Origin: Nocardioidaceae bacterium SCSIO 66511
GTDB taxonomy: Bacteria > Actinomycetota > Actinomycetes > Propionibacteriales > Nocardioidaceae
Length of the DNA: 64,000 nt
Direction: 5' to 3'
Assembly: GCA_023100825.1 (NCBI GenBank)
Contig: CP095846.1
Coordinates: 2,356,001-2,420,000 of the forward strand
The notes beneath the pieces were generated by a model, which saw only the letters and a program-made list of their open reading frames with translations, did no database searches and had not been told where the DNA came from. This document shows, one piece after another, positions 1 through 9,620 of the stretch. The stretch's first letter is position 1, and the number at the start of each line of letters is the position of its first letter. The translations under genes were made by a program, and so were the position numbers.

Positions 1-184
1 CGGCAGGTACGGCGCCGAGGTGACGACGATCATCTCCGACACCGTCGGCCGCTGGGACGGTCGCGAGACGGCGAACCGGATCGAGCTCTACGTGGGCCGA
101 GACCTCCAGTTCATCCGCATCAACGGCACAGTCGTAGGCGGCCTGGTCGGGTTGCTGATACACACCGTTACGGTTCTCGTATGA
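1..184 (+). CDS. DUF445 family membrane protein, C-terminal fragment
   Basis: The gene enters from the left edge; reading from base 2 gives 60 residues before the TGA at 182-184. The visible tail contains RWDGRETANRIELYVGRDLQ followed by FIRINGTVVGGLVG and a final hydrophobic stretch. This is the recognisable C-terminus of DUF445 proteins: a coiled helical region, then the invariant GRDLQFIRING loop before a terminal membrane helix. DUF445 proteins are inner-membrane proteins of unclear function. The stop overlaps the next start (ATGA), so the two are probably translationally coupled. The N-terminal majority is outside the window. Confidence 0.8.
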   Translation, partial: GRYGAEVTTIISDTVGRWDGRETANRIELYVGRDLQFIRINGTVVGGLVGLLIHTVTVLV

Positions 185-543
185 CGCGGGTGGACGGGCG
201 AGGGCTCTTCTTCGATGCCCTTGCGGTCGTGGTCTTCGTCGCCATCGGTCGAATGCAGCACGACGGCGACGGCGCGTTCCCACCCGACGAGGTGCTTCGT
301 ACTCTGTGGCCCTTCCTCGGCGGCCTGCTGATCGCGGTCGTCGTCCTCACCATCTCCGCGACCACGTACTCCCGGGTGGCCGCGGGTGGCGCGGTCGCCC
401 TGTTGACCGCGTTGTGCGGGCTCGCGCTGAGATATGCGAGCGGCCAGGGAATTGCGGTGTCCTTCGCGATCGTTACGTTGATCGTGCTCGGTGTGCTGAT
501 GATCGGCTGGAGACTGATCGTCAACACTGTCAGTCGCGCGTAG
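181..543 (+). CDS. DUF3054 family small membrane protein
   Basis: A 120-residue protein with about four hydrophobic segments (roughly residues 10-25, 45-60, 70-85 and 95-115). It has the family hallmark FDALAVVVFVAIGRMQHDG near the N-terminus and a LRTLWPFLGGLL segment after the first loop, as in actinobacterial DUF3054 proteins. No enzymatic motif is visible and the family function is unknown. The ATG overlaps the stop of the upstream DUF445 gene, implying one operon. The start has no separate ribosome site of note, in keeping with translational coupling. Confidence 0.75.
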   Translation: MTRVDGRGLFFDALAVVVFVAIGRMQHDGDGAFPPDEVLRTLWPFLGGLLIAVVVLTISATTYSRVAAGGAVALLTALCGLALRYASGQGIAVSFAIVTLIVLGVLMIGWRLIVNTVSRA

Positions 544-548
544 CATAG

Positions 549-561
549 TTCACCAGGTGAA
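549..561. promoter_or_regulatory. Short perfect inverted repeat, possible operator
   Basis: TTCACC-A-GGTGAA is a perfect 13-bp dyad six bases after the DUF3054 stop and about 40 bp upstream of the MerR-type promoter of the ABC exporter. It could be a second regulator site for that promoter. Chance occurrence cannot be excluded for a 6-bp arm. Confidence 0.3.
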
Positions 562-602
562 TGATTCGCCTGCTACGGCGATCTGACGCCGGGCCGTCGA
601 AT

Positions 603-631
603 TTGAACTCAACATAAGTTGAGGTTCTAGT
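603..631 (+). promoter_or_regulatory. MerR/SoxR-type promoter of the ABC exporter
   Basis: TTGAAC at 603-608 reads as a -35 element. A weak -10 (TCTAGT, 626-631) follows after about 17 bp. The spacer is filled by the dyad CTCAAC-ataa-GTTGAG (608-623), followed by GTTCTAG. A dyad of the CCTCAA...TTGAGG type lying between -35 and -10 is typical of MerR-family activators, which untwist a badly spaced promoter. No MerR gene is visible nearby, so the regulator would be encoded elsewhere. The position fits an ATG start at 675 and argues against the in-frame GTG at 630. Confidence 0.55.
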
Positions 632-674
632 GTTGCGGTCGCCGCAGCTCGCAGATCCAGGGGGTTGGAACCAC

Positions 675-2558
675 ATGAGCATGGAAGTCACCGCGTGGAC
701 GTCGATGTACCACGCGATGCACGCACAGGAGGACCGTCGCCCGTTCTCGCGGGCGACGCTGCGGAGGATCCTCGGGTTCGCGCGTCCGCATCGTTCGAAG
801 CTGATCGCGTTCTTCCTGGTCAGCACAGTCGCGGCCGCGATGGCGGTTCTCACCCCGGTTCTCGCGGGCCGGGTCGTCGACGCGATCACGGCAGGCGATG
901 AGTTCTCGGTCGTACGCACGCTCGCGATCATCATCGCACTGCTCGCGATCGGCGAGGCCGCGTTCGGCGTCCTGACCCGGTGGCTGTCGGCGACGATCGG
1001 CGAGGGCCTGATCCTCGACCTCCGTACCGCTGTGTTCGACCACGTCCAGCGCATGCCGGTCGCGTTCTTCACTCGTACGCAGACCGGTGCGCTCGTCAGC
1101 CGGTTGAACAACGATGTGATCGGCGCACAGCGTGCGTTCAGCGACACGTTGTCCGGCGTCGTGAGCAACCTGGTGAAGCTGGTGCTGACGCTCGCGGTGA
1201 TGATCGCGATTTCGTGGCAGATCACGCTGCTCGCTCTGGTTCTGCTTCCGGTGTTCGTACTCCCTGCGCGGCTGATGGGCCGGCGGCTCGCGGCTTTGGA
1301 GCGGGAGGCCGCGAACCACAACGCGGTGATGGGCAGCCGGATGACCGAGCGGTTCTCGGCGCCGGGTGCGACCTTGATCAAGCTGTTCGGTCGACCGGGC
1401 GACGAGTCGCGGGAGTTCGCGGTCCGCGCATCGCGCGTACGCGATATCGGGGTACGTACTGCAATGCTGCAGGTCATCTTCGTCACCGCGCTGACGCTGG
1501 TCTCCGCACTCGCACTCGCGCTCGTGTACGGCCTCGGCGGGTTCTACGCACTGCGCGGCGACCTGGAAGCCGGCTCCGTCGTCACGCTGGCGCTGCTGCT
1601 CACCCAGCTGTACGCTCCGCTGACGGCACTCGCGAGCGCTCGCGTCGAGGTGATGAGCGCCCTGGTCAGCTTCGAGCGGGTCTTCGAGGTCCTCGACCTG
1701 GTGCCGCTCATCCGCGACTCCGACGACGCCCGGCCGGTCCCCTCAGGGCCGGTGTCGGTCGAGTTCGACGACGTCGGGTTCGCGTACCCCTCGGCGGACA
1801 AGGTCTCCCTCGCCTCCCTCGAGGAGGTCGCGTCGCTCGACACTCGCGGCGGCGAGGCCGTGCTCCATGATGTGAGCTTCCGGGTCGAGCCGGGTCAGCT
1901 CGTGGCGCTGGTCGGCTCGTCCGGCGCGGGCAAGTCGACGATCGCCTCGCTCGTGCCCCGGCTGTACGACGCCGATTCGGGCAGCGTCCGGCTCGCCGGT
2001 GTCGACGTACGCGACCTCAGCGCCGACTCCCTGCGCGACTCGCTCGGGATGGTCACCCAGGACGGTCACCTGTTCCACGAGACGCTCCGTGCGAACCTAC
2101 TGCTCGCACGACCCGACGCCACCGACGACGACCTGTGGCATGCCCTGCGTCGCGTCCGTCTCGACGGGCTAGTAGCTGAGCTACCCGAAGCGCTCGACAC
2201 CGTCGTGGGGGAGCGCGGATACCGGTTCTCCGGCGGCGAGCGGCAGCGCATCACCATCGCGCGGTTGCTCCTCGCGGAGCCGCGCGTCGTGATCCTCGAC
2301 GAGGCGACCGCCCATCTCGACTCGACCTCCGAGGCCGATGTCCAGCACGCCCTCAACGAGGCACTCGACGGGCGTACCGCGATCGTCATCGCGCACCGCC
2401 TGTCGACCGTTCGCGCCGCCGACCAGATTCTGGTCGTCGAAGCAGGTCGGGTCGTCGAGCGAGGCACCCACGACGAGCTGCTCGATCGAGGCGGACGCTA
2501 CGAGGAGCTCTACCGGACCCAGTTCAGCGACGGAACGGAGCGGGCTGTGGTCCGCTGA
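675..2558 (+). CDS. ABC exporter, fused membrane and ATPase domains
   Basis: A 627-residue half-size exporter. An ABC transmembrane domain with six predicted helices fills about residues 30-330. The C-terminal ATPase carries Walker A GSSGAGKST, a Q-loop (VTQDGHLF), the signature FSGGERQR, Walker B VVILDEATA and the switch histidine in AHRLST. Half-transporters of this type act as dimers and export drugs, lipids or peptides; no partner gene adjoins it, so a homodimer is likely. The start at ATG 675 is chosen because AGGGGG lies 10 bp upstream and the MerR-type promoter at 603-631 covers the alternative GTG at 630. The substrate is unknown; the promoter type suggests induction by a small toxic molecule or redox-active drug. 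Confidence 0.88.
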   Translation: MSMEVTAWTSMYHAMHAQEDRRPFSRATLRRILGFARPHRSKLIAFFLVSTVAAAMAVLTPVLAGRVVDAITAGDEFSVVRTLAIIIALLAIGEAAFGVLTRWLSATIGEGLILDLRTAVFDHVQRMPVAFFTRTQTGALVSRLNNDVIGAQRAFSDTLSGVVSNLVKLVLTLAVMIAISWQITLLALVLLPVFVLPARLMGRRLAALEREAANHNAVMGSRMTERFSAPGATLIKLFGRPGDESREFAVRASRVRDIGVRTAMLQVIFVTALTLVSALALALVYGLGGFYALRGDLEAGSVVTLALLLTQLYAPLTALASARVEVMSALVSFERVFEVLDLVPLIRDSDDARPVPSGPVSVEFDDVGFAYPSADKVSLASLEEVASLDTRGGEAVLHDVSFRVEPGQLVALVGSSGAGKSTIASLVPRLYDADSGSVRLAGVDVRDLSADSLRDSLGMVTQDGHLFHETLRANLLLARPDATDDDLWHALRRVRLDGLVAELPEALDTVVGERGYRFSGGERQRITIARLLLAEPRVVILDEATAHLDSTSEADVQHALNEALDGRTAIVIAHRLSTVRAADQILVVEAGRVVERGTHDELLDRGGRYEELYRTQFSDGTERAVVR

Positions 2559-2654
2559 GACGCTTTGATCGCCGACCTCGGGACGCTACGCACCGTTTGC
2601 CGGTCCGACCGATTGCGGGTATGACGGACGGGAGAGCACAGCTGCGGAGGTTCC

Positions 2655-4424
2655 ATGGCACAACGGATCGAGGATTACGCGCTCGTCGGCGATCTCCAGA
2701 CGGCGGCTCTGATCGGCAAGGACGGAGGAGTCGACTGGCTGTGCCTGCCGCGGTTCGACTCGGGGGCGTGCTTCGCCGCGATGCTGGCCGACGAGGATGC
2801 GGGCAGGTGGCGCATCGCGCCGGCGGGCGCCCGGGAGTGCACACGCCGTAGCTACCGAGGTGACACACTCGTACTGCAGACGGAGTGGGATACCCCGGAC
2901 GGCGCCATCCGGGTCATCGACTTCATGCCGCTTCGGGGCAAGGCTGCCGACATCGTCCGGATCGTCGAGGGCGTCAGCGGCCGCGTCACGGTCGAGGTGA
3001 GCCTCAAGCTGCGGTTCGACTACGGCAGCGTGGTCCCGTGGGTGCGGCACACCTCCGGGCAGCTCGAGGCGGTAGCTGGTCCCGACGCCGTGTGGCTTCG
3101 TACGCCCGTCGCGGTGCACGGCCGAAACCTCGGGTCGTACGCGACGTTCGAGGTGGCTGCGGGCGATCGAGTGCCGTTCGTCCTGACGCATCAGGAGTCG
3201 CACCTACCTGCGCCGACGCCCGTCGATCCGGAGCGGGCGCTGCGCGACACGGAGTCGTTCTGGCGCAACTGGATCGCGACCGCCGACGTACCCGACCGCT
3301 GGGCTGAGCCCGTACGCCGATCTCTGATCATCCTGAAGGCGCTGACGTACGCGCCGACCGGAGGCGTGCTCGCCGCCGCGACGACGTCCCTGCCCGAGCA
3401 GATCGGCGGCGAACGCAATTGGGACTACCGTTATTGTTGGCTGCGCGACTCGACGTTCACGCTGGGTGCGCTGCTCGGCTGCGGGTACGACGACGAGGCA
3501 GAAGCGTGGCGCGCATGGCTGTTGCGTGCGGTCGCGGGTGAGCCGGCTGATCTGCAGATCATGTACGGCGTCGACGGCACCCGGAGGCTGCCCGAGGCAG
3601 AGCTCGACTGGCTCGCTGGGTACGAAGGCTCGCGCCCGGTGCGCATCGGCAACGCCGCCTCCGAGCAGCTCCAGCTCGACGTCTGGGGCGAGGTGCTCGA
3701 CTCACTGCACCTCGCACGTACCGTCGGACTCGCTCCGGACGACCATGCATGGGACATCCAGCAGGCCCTGCTCGACCATCTCGAGCGAAACTGGACCGCG
3801 CGCGACAACGGCATCTGGGAGGGACGAGGTCCCAGGCGCGACTTCGTGTACTCGAAGGTGATGTGCTGGGTCGGCCTGGACCGCGGAGTCCAAGCGGTCG
3901 AGCGGTTCGGACTGGACGGCCCGGTCGATCGGTGGCGCGCTGCCCGCGACCAGATCCACGCCGAGGTGTGCAGCAAGGGCTTCGACGCCGAGCGCAACAC
4001 GTTCACCCAGTTCTATGGTTCGCAGGGCCTCGACGCCGCGCTGCTGCTCATGCCACGCACCGGGTTCCTCCCGCCGGACGACCCGCGCATCGTCGGCACG
4101 GTGGACGCAATCGGGCGTGAGCTCTCCCGCGACGGCCTGATCCTGCGGTACGACCCGTCGGCAGACGGCGGAGTCGACGGGCTGGAGGGCACCGAGGGGA
4201 CGTTCCTCGCGTGCAGCTTCTGGATGGTGTACGCCCTCCACCTCATCGGCCGCCGCGACGACGCGGTCGAACTGTTCGAGCGGTTGCTCACGCTACGCAG
4301 CGATCTGGGTCTGCTCGCCGAGGAGTACGACGTGCCGACGTCGAGGCAGCTCGGCAACACACCACAGGCGTACAGCCACGTGGGGCTCGTCAACTGTGCG
4401 AGAGCGCTGTCCGGCCAGGGGTGA
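2655..4424 (+). CDS. Glycoside hydrolase family 15 (glucoamylase/trehalase type)
   Basis: A 589-residue cytoplasmic protein, the full length for bacterial GH15. The N-terminal beta-sandwich begins [16 protein letters not shown] with [15 protein letters not shown], the standard family opening. The (alpha/alpha)6 barrel follows, with [12 protein letters not shown] near residue 255. The expected acidic residues sit in GIWEGRG (Glu389) and EGTEGTF (Glu511/Glu514). Characterised actinobacterial members of this subgroup hydrolyse trehalose or alpha-glucans, releasing glucose. There is no signal peptide. GGAGG lies 4 bp upstream of ATG 2655. The methyltransferase follows after 7 bp, so they probably share a transcript. 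Trehalase versus glucoamylase cannot be decided from sequence alone. Confidence 0.87.
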   Translation: MAQRIEDYALVGDLQTAALIGKDGGVDWLCLPRFDSGACFAAMLADEDAGRWRIAPAGARECTRRSYRGDTLVLQTEWDTPDGAIRVIDFMPLRGKAADIVRIVEGVSGRVTVEVSLKLRFDYGSVVPWVRHTSGQLEAVAGPDAVWLRTPVAVHGRNLGSYATFEVAAGDRVPFVLTHQESHLPAPTPVDPERALRDTESFWRNWIATADVPDRWAEPVRRSLIILKALTYAPTGGVLAAATTSLPEQIGGERNWDYRYCWLRDSTFTLGALLGCGYDDEAEAWRAWLLRAVAGEPADLQIMYGVDGTRRLPEAELDWLAGYEGSRPVRIGNAASEQLQLDVWGEVLDSLHLARTVGLAPDDHAWDIQQALLDHLERNWTARDNGIWEGRGPRRDFVYSKVMCWVGLDRGVQAVERFGLDGPVDRWRAARDQIHAEVCSKGFDAERNTFTQFYGSQGLDAALLLMPRTGFLPPDDPRIVGTVDAIGRELSRDGLILRYDPSADGGVDGLEGTEGTFLACSFWMVYALHLIGRRDDAVELFERLLTLRSDLGLLAEEYDVPTSRQLGNTPQAYSHVGLVNCARALSGQG

Positions 4425-4431
4425 AGGGGCC

Positions 4432-5004
4432 ATGGACAGCGACGTACGTTCCGTTGCCGACGCGATGCGGGCGACGGACCGCCGTGACTTCCTCCCCGAG
4501 AAGCAGCGTCCGTGGGCGGGGGAGGACCGCCCCCTGTCGATCGGCGCCGGCCAGACCAACTCCCAGCCGACCACGGTGCTGAACCAGATCGTGCTCCTCG
4601 GCGTCAGCACGGGCGCTCGAGTTCTCGACGTCGGCGCCGGCTCCGGCTGGACGACGGCGATCATCGCCCGGCTGGTCGGGCCGTCCGGCCGCGTCATCGG
4701 TGTCGAGATCGACGAGCTGATCGGCGCCTGGGGTGCGGCGAACGTCGCCCGCCAGCAACTCCCATGGGCCGAGTATCGCCTTGCACACAAGGGAGTTCTC
4801 GGCTGGCCGCCAGAGGCGCCGTACGATCGCATCCTGGTCTCGGCTGAGGCCGCAACGATTCCCGGGCCGCTGGTCGACCAGTTGGGAGACGACGCCACGA
4901 TGGTCGTGGTGGTCAACGGCGTCATGCTGCGCGTACGGCGCGAACACGGATCCGCACCGGTCGTCACCGAACACGGGCATTACCGGTTCGTACCCTTGCG
5001 CTGA
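4432..5004 (+). CDS. Protein-L-isoaspartate O-methyltransferase-like SAM methyltransferase
   Basis: A 190-residue protein of the PCMT fold. The family signature is visible: RRDFLP near residue 18, the NSQPTTV substrate loop (usual form ISQP), the SAM motif VLDVGAGSGW at about residues 64-73, and VGVEID-like Asp/Glu positions. Family members methylate isoaspartyl residues for protein repair. Diverged actinobacterial members like this one, with NSQP in place of ISQP, may have other substrates. The ATG at 4432 follows GAAGGGG at good spacing; the longer GTG start at 4396 would overlap the GH15 gene. Confidence 0.75.
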   Translation: MDSDVRSVADAMRATDRRDFLPEKQRPWAGEDRPLSIGAGQTNSQPTTVLNQIVLLGVSTGARVLDVGAGSGWTTAIIARLVGPSGRVIGVEIDELIGAWGAANVARQQLPWAEYRLAHKGVLGWPPEAPYDRILVSAEAATIPGPLVDQLGDDATMVVVVNGVMLRVRREHGSAPVVTEHGHYRFVPLR

Positions 5005-5019
5005 GGATGCCGAAACCCG

Positions 5020-6744
5020 CTAGCGGTACAGCGTCGAGAGCACGACCTCGCGAAGCTCTGCGGACTTGTCGGCGTTCCATCCGTCGGGCTGGAGGATCGC
5101 TGCCCACGCGTCCACATGCTCACCCCGGTAGACGTGGCCGTGACCGGCCGGCACCTCGGTGCCGAGCGGGAGATCCGCCGTCACCTGCCAGAACGTCACG
5201 AACGGGATCCACTGCATCTCGTCGAGTACGTCGGATCCGCGCTCTTCTTCGAGCCAGTCCGGTCGCTGCAGCAGCAGGTCGGTGTTCCACCAAACGATCG
5301 GATCCGACGGTTGCTGGAGATACAGGATCCGGGTGCCGTCCCAGGGTTCTTCCGTCGGCTTGATCTCGCCGCGGGCATCCGCGGCGAATCGCACCGTCCG
5401 TCCGTCGCGATACACCGGCTCGATCTCGGGGGATCGCGGCGCCCGGTCGTCGACGAACTCGCCGTACAGCTTGTTGAAGCTCGGCGGCCCGACGAAAAGA
5501 GCGCCGTCGGTGCGGCTGGCCAGGTCGAACTCACCGCTGAACGCGGTCTCTCCGCCGAACGATCCGAGGCTCTCCCCGAACACGTACAGATTCGGCCGTT
5601 GCTCTGCCGGCAGGTCCGCCCACTTCGCGTACACCGCGTCGAACAGCGCGCGTCCGGCATCACGCGCCACCTCCTGGTCAACGAGGTACGACAGCCAGGA
5701 GGGGAAGTGGGAGTACTGGATCCCCACCGTCGCAGAGTCCCCGGCGGTCAGATACTCGAAGCTGTTGACCGAGCTGGGTTCGACAAAGCCGCTGCCCGTC
5801 GTCGTCACGACGAGGAGGTTCTTGCGCTCGAACCCGCCGGCTCGTTCGAGGTCTCGAAGCGCCAGGTCGGCGCGCTCCTCGACGTCGTCTGCCGATGCCG
5901 ACCCGGCGTAGATCCGGATCGGGTCCTCTGCGGCCGACCCGGTGAAGTCACCGATCGCTTCGGCGTCGGGTCCGCGGCCGACGAAGGATCGTCCCTGTCG
6001 GCCGAGATCGTCCCATTCGATGAGCGAGCCCGGACCGCCGGAGCGCAGCTCGTTCGCTGGTTCGGAAGCACTGGCAGCTGTGCCGAGGTCGGAGACGGCG
6101 AACGTCCGATCGGCCGTGGTCATGATCGCATCCCAGAGCACACCGCTGACCAGCGTGAACAGCACGCCGGCGAGCAGTACGAACCCCGTTGCGCGTGCGG
6201 CGCGTTCACCCATGGCTCTGCTCAGCAGTCGGCTGATCCTTCGGTAGCACCACCGAACACCCCGGGCGATCTCGATGAGAACGAAGAAGAGCACGAACCC
6301 GAGCACCGGGATGACCCAGACGAGCCCGAGGCCTTCCTGCTCCATGCCCATCAGGTCGCGGATCCGGTACTGCCACACCTGGCCGATGACGATCGCGGTG
6401 AGTCCGGAGAGGCCGGCAACGACGGCGAAGATCCACCAAGACCGTGCCGACGCAGACTTGGGCCCGCGGTCGGCGAACTCGCGCCACACCCGGGCCAGCA
6501 CGAGCCCGACCGCGTACCCGATCGCGCCGTTGATGCCCGTGACGACGGCCTGGAAGACGATCGGGCGGGGGAGCAGTGACGGCGTGAACGACAGACAGGC
6601 GAACAACACCGCTGTCGAGGCACCCGGCAAGGTGTAGTGAAGTCGGCGAGCGAGCGCCGAAGCCGTCCTGCGAGCAGTGACGCGTACGGTGCTCAGGTCT
6701 CCTCCAAGACTCAGTACTCGACCGGGTCGCGAGTGATCGGGCAT
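5020..6744 (-). CDS. Membrane-anchored alpha/beta hydrolase (Abhydrolase_9 type)
   Basis: About 574 residues. The N-terminal half holds several membrane helices, beginning [19 protein letters not shown] with SLLPRP and [17 protein letters not shown], typical of the Abhydrolase_9 N-terminal domain. The C-terminal half is a hydrolase domain with the nucleophile elbow GESLGS (Ser392 in this model) and a late HGHVY histidine. The substrate is unknown. It is the last gene of the arcD-arcA unit on this strand. ATG 6744 would overlap arcA by 34 bp; the longer reading frame to 6906 is antisense-like, arginine-rich sequence inside arcA. A non-ATG start nearer GGAGG (about 6698) is possible, so the start is uncertain. 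Confidence 0.72.
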   Translation of the reverse strand: MPDHSRPGRVLSLGGDLSTVRVTARRTASALARRLHYTLPGASTAVLFACLSFTPSLLPRPIVFQAVVTGINGAIGYAVGLVLARVWREFADRGPKSASARSWWIFAVVAGLSGLTAIVIGQVWQYRIRDLMGMEQEGLGLVWVIPVLGFVLFFVLIEIARGVRWCYRRISRLLSRAMGERAARATGFVLLAGVLFTLVSGVLWDAIMTTADRTFAVSDLGTAASASEPANELRSGGPGSLIEWDDLGRQGRSFVGRGPDAEAIGDFTGSAAEDPIRIYAGSASADDVEERADLALRDLERAGGFERKNLLVVTTTGSGFVEPSSVNSFEYLTAGDSATVGIQYSHFPSWLSYLVDQEVARDAGRALFDAVYAKWADLPAEQRPNLYVFGESLGSFGGETAFSGEFDLASRTDGALFVGPPSFNKLYGEFVDDRAPRSPEIEPVYRDGRTVRFAADARGEIKPTEEPWDGTRILYLQQPSDPIVWWNTDLLLQRPDWLEEERGSDVLDEMQWIPFVTFWQVTADLPLGTEVPAGHGHVYRGEHVDAWAAILQPDGWNADKSAELREVVLSTLYR

Positions 6745-7958
6745 GTCATGCAGTGACCGCCGCCGCGGCCTCGCCCGAGTTCTGCACCGACGATCGTGAT
6801 GACCTCGACACCGGCCTTGCGTAGCAGGGTGTTGGTCAGGGTGTTGCGGTCGTAAGTGAAGACCGTTCCGGGCGACACCGCAACGGCGTTGTTGCCGCTG
6901 TCCCACTGCTGGCGCTCCGACTGATAGACGTCACCTCCGGTCTCGACTACCCGGAGCTCGCGCAGACCGAGTGACTCGGCGACGACGTCGACGAACGGCG
7001 TTGAGCCATGATCGGTGACTTCGATGTCCGATGCGTTGTCGCCGGGTCGCAGCGAGAACGTGTGCACGGCATCCATGATCGTGGGGAACAGCGTCACGAT
7101 GTCGCGGTCTGCGAAGGTGAACACCGTGTCGAGGTGCATCGCCGCACGCAGCTTCGGCATCCCCGCGACCACGACCCGCTCGGCGGCGCCTTGCTCGAAC
7201 AGTGACGCCGTGACCTGGGTGATTGCCTGACGCGACGTACGCTCACTCATGCCCATCAGTACGACACCGTTGCCGACGGGCATGATGTCGCCGCCCTCGA
7301 ACGATGCCTGACCCCAGTCGAGCTCCGGATCGCCCCACCAGACGGTCGAACCGACGAAGTCGGGGTGGAACTGGTAGATCGCTTTCATCAGTAACGTCTC
7401 GTGGTGACGGGCCGGCCAGTACAGCGGGTTGAGCGTCACGCCGCCGTACAACCAGCACGTCGTGTCACGGGTGTACAACGTGTTGGGCAGAGGCGGCATC
7501 AGGTACTCACGTGCTCCCCGCGACTCCCGGGCAAGCGCCATGTGTCCCGGACGGTAGTCGTCTGGAACATCGCTCGTTGCCAGCCCTCCGATCAGGTACT
7601 CGGCAAGGGGGCGAGCATCCAACGACTCGAGGTACTCGCGAGTACTGTCGACAAGGCCGTGTCCGACCTCGTTCGCGATGATCTTGCGGTCGAGCAGCCA
7701 GTCGCGGGCGACCGGATCGCGCACGGTCTCGGTCAGGAGATCGTGCAGCTCGACGACCTCGACGCCGTGCCCGCGCAGCTTGTTGACGAAGTCGGCGTGG
7801 TCTCGTTGGGCGTTTTCGACCCACATGACATCGTCGAAGAGGAGATCGTCGTTGTTGGACGGCGTCAAGCGCCGATGTGCGAGACCGGGCGCGCAGACGA
7901 GGACCTTGCGCAGAGCACCCACCTCGGAGTGGACGCCGTAGGACGCGACTTCGGACAT
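6711..7958 (-). CDS. arcA: Arginine deiminase
   Basis: A 415-residue enzyme that hydrolyses L-arginine to citrulline and ammonia, the first step of the ADI pathway. Full-length family features are visible: the opening [17 protein letters not shown], the [14 protein letters not shown] block, the substrate-binding TRDT and EGGD motifs, the HLDTVFTF histidine block, and the nucleophile Cys403 in GGGHCMTCP near the C-terminus. AAGGAA lies just before ATG 7958. The gene is 23 bp downstream of the antiporter gene and overlaps the following hydrolase. Carbamate kinase and ornithine carbamoyltransferase are absent from the window, so here the pathway may serve acid/ammonia production or be completed elsewhere. 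Confidence 0.95.
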   Translation of the reverse strand: MSEVASYGVHSEVGALRKVLVCAPGLAHRRLTPSNNDDLLFDDVMWVENAQRDHADFVNKLRGHGVEVVELHDLLTETVRDPVARDWLLDRKIIANEVGHGLVDSTREYLESLDARPLAEYLIGGLATSDVPDDYRPGHMALARESRGAREYLMPPLPNTLYTRDTTCWLYGGVTLNPLYWPARHHETLLMKAIYQFHPDFVGSTVWWGDPELDWGQASFEGGDIMPVGNGVVLMGMSERTSRQAITQVTASLFEQGAAERVVVAGMPKLRAAMHLDTVFTFADRDIVTLFPTIMDAVHTFSLRPGDNASDIEVTDHGSTPFVDVVAESLGLRELRVVETGGDVYQSERQQWDSGNNAVAVSPGTVFTYDRNTLTNTLLRKAGVEVITIVGAELGRGRGGGHCMTCPITRDPVEY

Positions 7959-7981
7959 GGTCGTTCCTTCTCGATAGCGGT

Positions 7982-9436
7982 TTACAACTCGATGTATCCG
8001 GTGACGAGGCCGATGACGCCGGTCAGGCCGCCGGCAAGGATGACCACCAACAGACCGATCTCCGTCGGGGTGAAGAGTCGACGCTCGTTCTCGCTGCGAG
8101 CCTTGATGTACAGCAGCGTCGCCGGGGCATAGATGACGGTCGACAGCAGTAAGAACTTCAAGCCCGCCGCCTCGAAGAGGAACAGCGTGTACGCCGTGGC
8201 GATCCCGGCGAAGATCGTCTCGCGACGGCGGACCCTGGGCGACACGTCTTCGTACGCCTCACCGGTCAACCCGAGCCTGAGGGCGTACGCGGCCGCCAGA
8301 AAGTACGGCACCAGCGCGAGGCTGGTGCAGAGGTCGAGCATGAAGTTGAGCGCGTCGTCGACCAGCAAGGTGAGGGCGACGAGTGCCTGTACGCCCATGG
8401 ACGTGACGACAAGTGCGGTGATCGGCGTTCCGTTGTCGTCCGCGCGCCCGAGGAAACGCGGGAAGTCGTCGCTACGCGCCGGGATGTACATCACCTCGGC
8501 GGCCATCAGCGTCCAGGCGAGGTACGCGCCGAGCACCGAGACGATGACCGCGACGCTGATGAACACCTCACCCCAGTCGCCGACGACGGACTCGAAGAGG
8601 CCGACCATCGACGGCTGTCGCGTATCCGCGATCTCGGGTTGCGGCTTGACGGAGTAGCTGGACAACGTCACGAGTACGAACAGCGCGAGCACGCTGACGA
8701 AACCGAGGACGGTTGCTCTGCCCACGTCGGCACGGCTCTTGGCGTACCTCGAGTACACGCTCGCGCCCTCGATGCCGAGAAACACGAAGGTGGTGATGAT
8801 CATCGTGTTGCGAACCTGCTCGTTCAGCGAGCCCAGGTCGCCGTACCCGGTCGCGAGCCAGTTGTCCGAGAACACCCCGGCGTCGATCGAGATGAACAGT
8901 ACGACGATGAACACCAGGATCGGAATGATCTTGAAGACCGTCACGATCCGGTTGATGACGGCCGCGTCTCGCACACCGCGCGCGATCAAAATGTGAAAGA
9001 GCCACACACCGGCGGTGGAGAGCGCGGCGGCGAGTACCGTGTCGCCGTCACCGAACCCGTCGAAGAACGTGCCGAGCGTCGCCGAGATGAACACCCAGTA
9101 GAAGGTGTTGCCGGCGACGGCGCTCGCCCAGAATCCGATGGCGGAGTTGAATCCTGCGTAGTCGCCGAAGCCGGCCTTGGCGTAGATGAACACGCCCGAG
9201 TCGAGGTCGGGCCTGCGAACCGCGAGGTTCTGGAACACGAACGCGAGCATCAGCATGCCTGCGCCGGCGACCGCCCACGCGATCAGGGATCCGAGGATCC
9301 CGGTCGCAACACCGAACCGGGCGGGCAGCGAGAACACCCCGGCGCCCACCATCGAACCCACGACCATGGCCGTGAGAGTCGGTACGGAGAGCTTGGAAGC
9401 GGCAACAGCGCCATCGGCGCTACCTGTCTCGGCCAT
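7982..9436 (-). CDS. arcD: APC-family amino acid antiporter, probable arginine/ornithine exchanger
   Basis: A 484-residue protein with about 12-13 membrane segments. It opens with [20 protein letters not shown], the APC superfamily helix-1 signature with the unwound GSMVGAG segment, and continues with [18 protein letters not shown], typical of the basic amino acid/polyamine antiporter subfamily. It is the first gene of the arcA unit, which is the main reason for proposing arginine-ornithine or arginine-citrulline exchange at the cytoplasmic membrane. GGGAGAA precedes ATG 9436. The exact substrate pair cannot be read from the sequence. Confidence 0.85.
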   Translation of the reverse strand: MAETGSADGAVAASKLSVPTLTAMVVGSMVGAGVFSLPARFGVATGILGSLIAWAVAGAGMLMLAFVFQNLAVRRPDLDSGVFIYAKAGFGDYAGFNSAIGFWASAVAGNTFYWVFISATLGTFFDGFGDGDTVLAAALSTAGVWLFHILIARGVRDAAVINRIVTVFKIIPILVFIVVLFISIDAGVFSDNWLATGYGDLGSLNEQVRNTMIITTFVFLGIEGASVYSRYAKSRADVGRATVLGFVSVLALFVLVTLSSYSVKPQPEIADTRQPSMVGLFESVVGDWGEVFISVAVIVSVLGAYLAWTLMAAEVMYIPARSDDFPRFLGRADDNGTPITALVVTSMGVQALVALTLLVDDALNFMLDLCTSLALVPYFLAAAYALRLGLTGEAYEDVSPRVRRRETIFAGIATAYTLFLFEAAGLKFLLLSTVIYAPATLLYIKARSENERRLFTPTEIGLLVVILAGGLTGVIGLVTGYIEL

Positions 9437-9620
9437 TCACGTTCTCCCACAACAAGGTAGGTACGTCGCGATCCTTGTCCACGGCCACTCTCCCTGAGCC
9501 GGACTATGCTCGCAATCCGAACGACGTCTGCAGGGTCGTTGCGCAGGTGTTCGCGTTACAGACATCGTTGTGTCACACCGACCACCCCGTGGCGCAACCC
9601 CGGCACGGAATCCATGAGGC

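Noticed and set aside
630-674. GTG 630 as the start of the ABC exporter
   Set aside because: It lies inside the MerR-type promoter element; ATG 675 has a well-placed AGGGGG.
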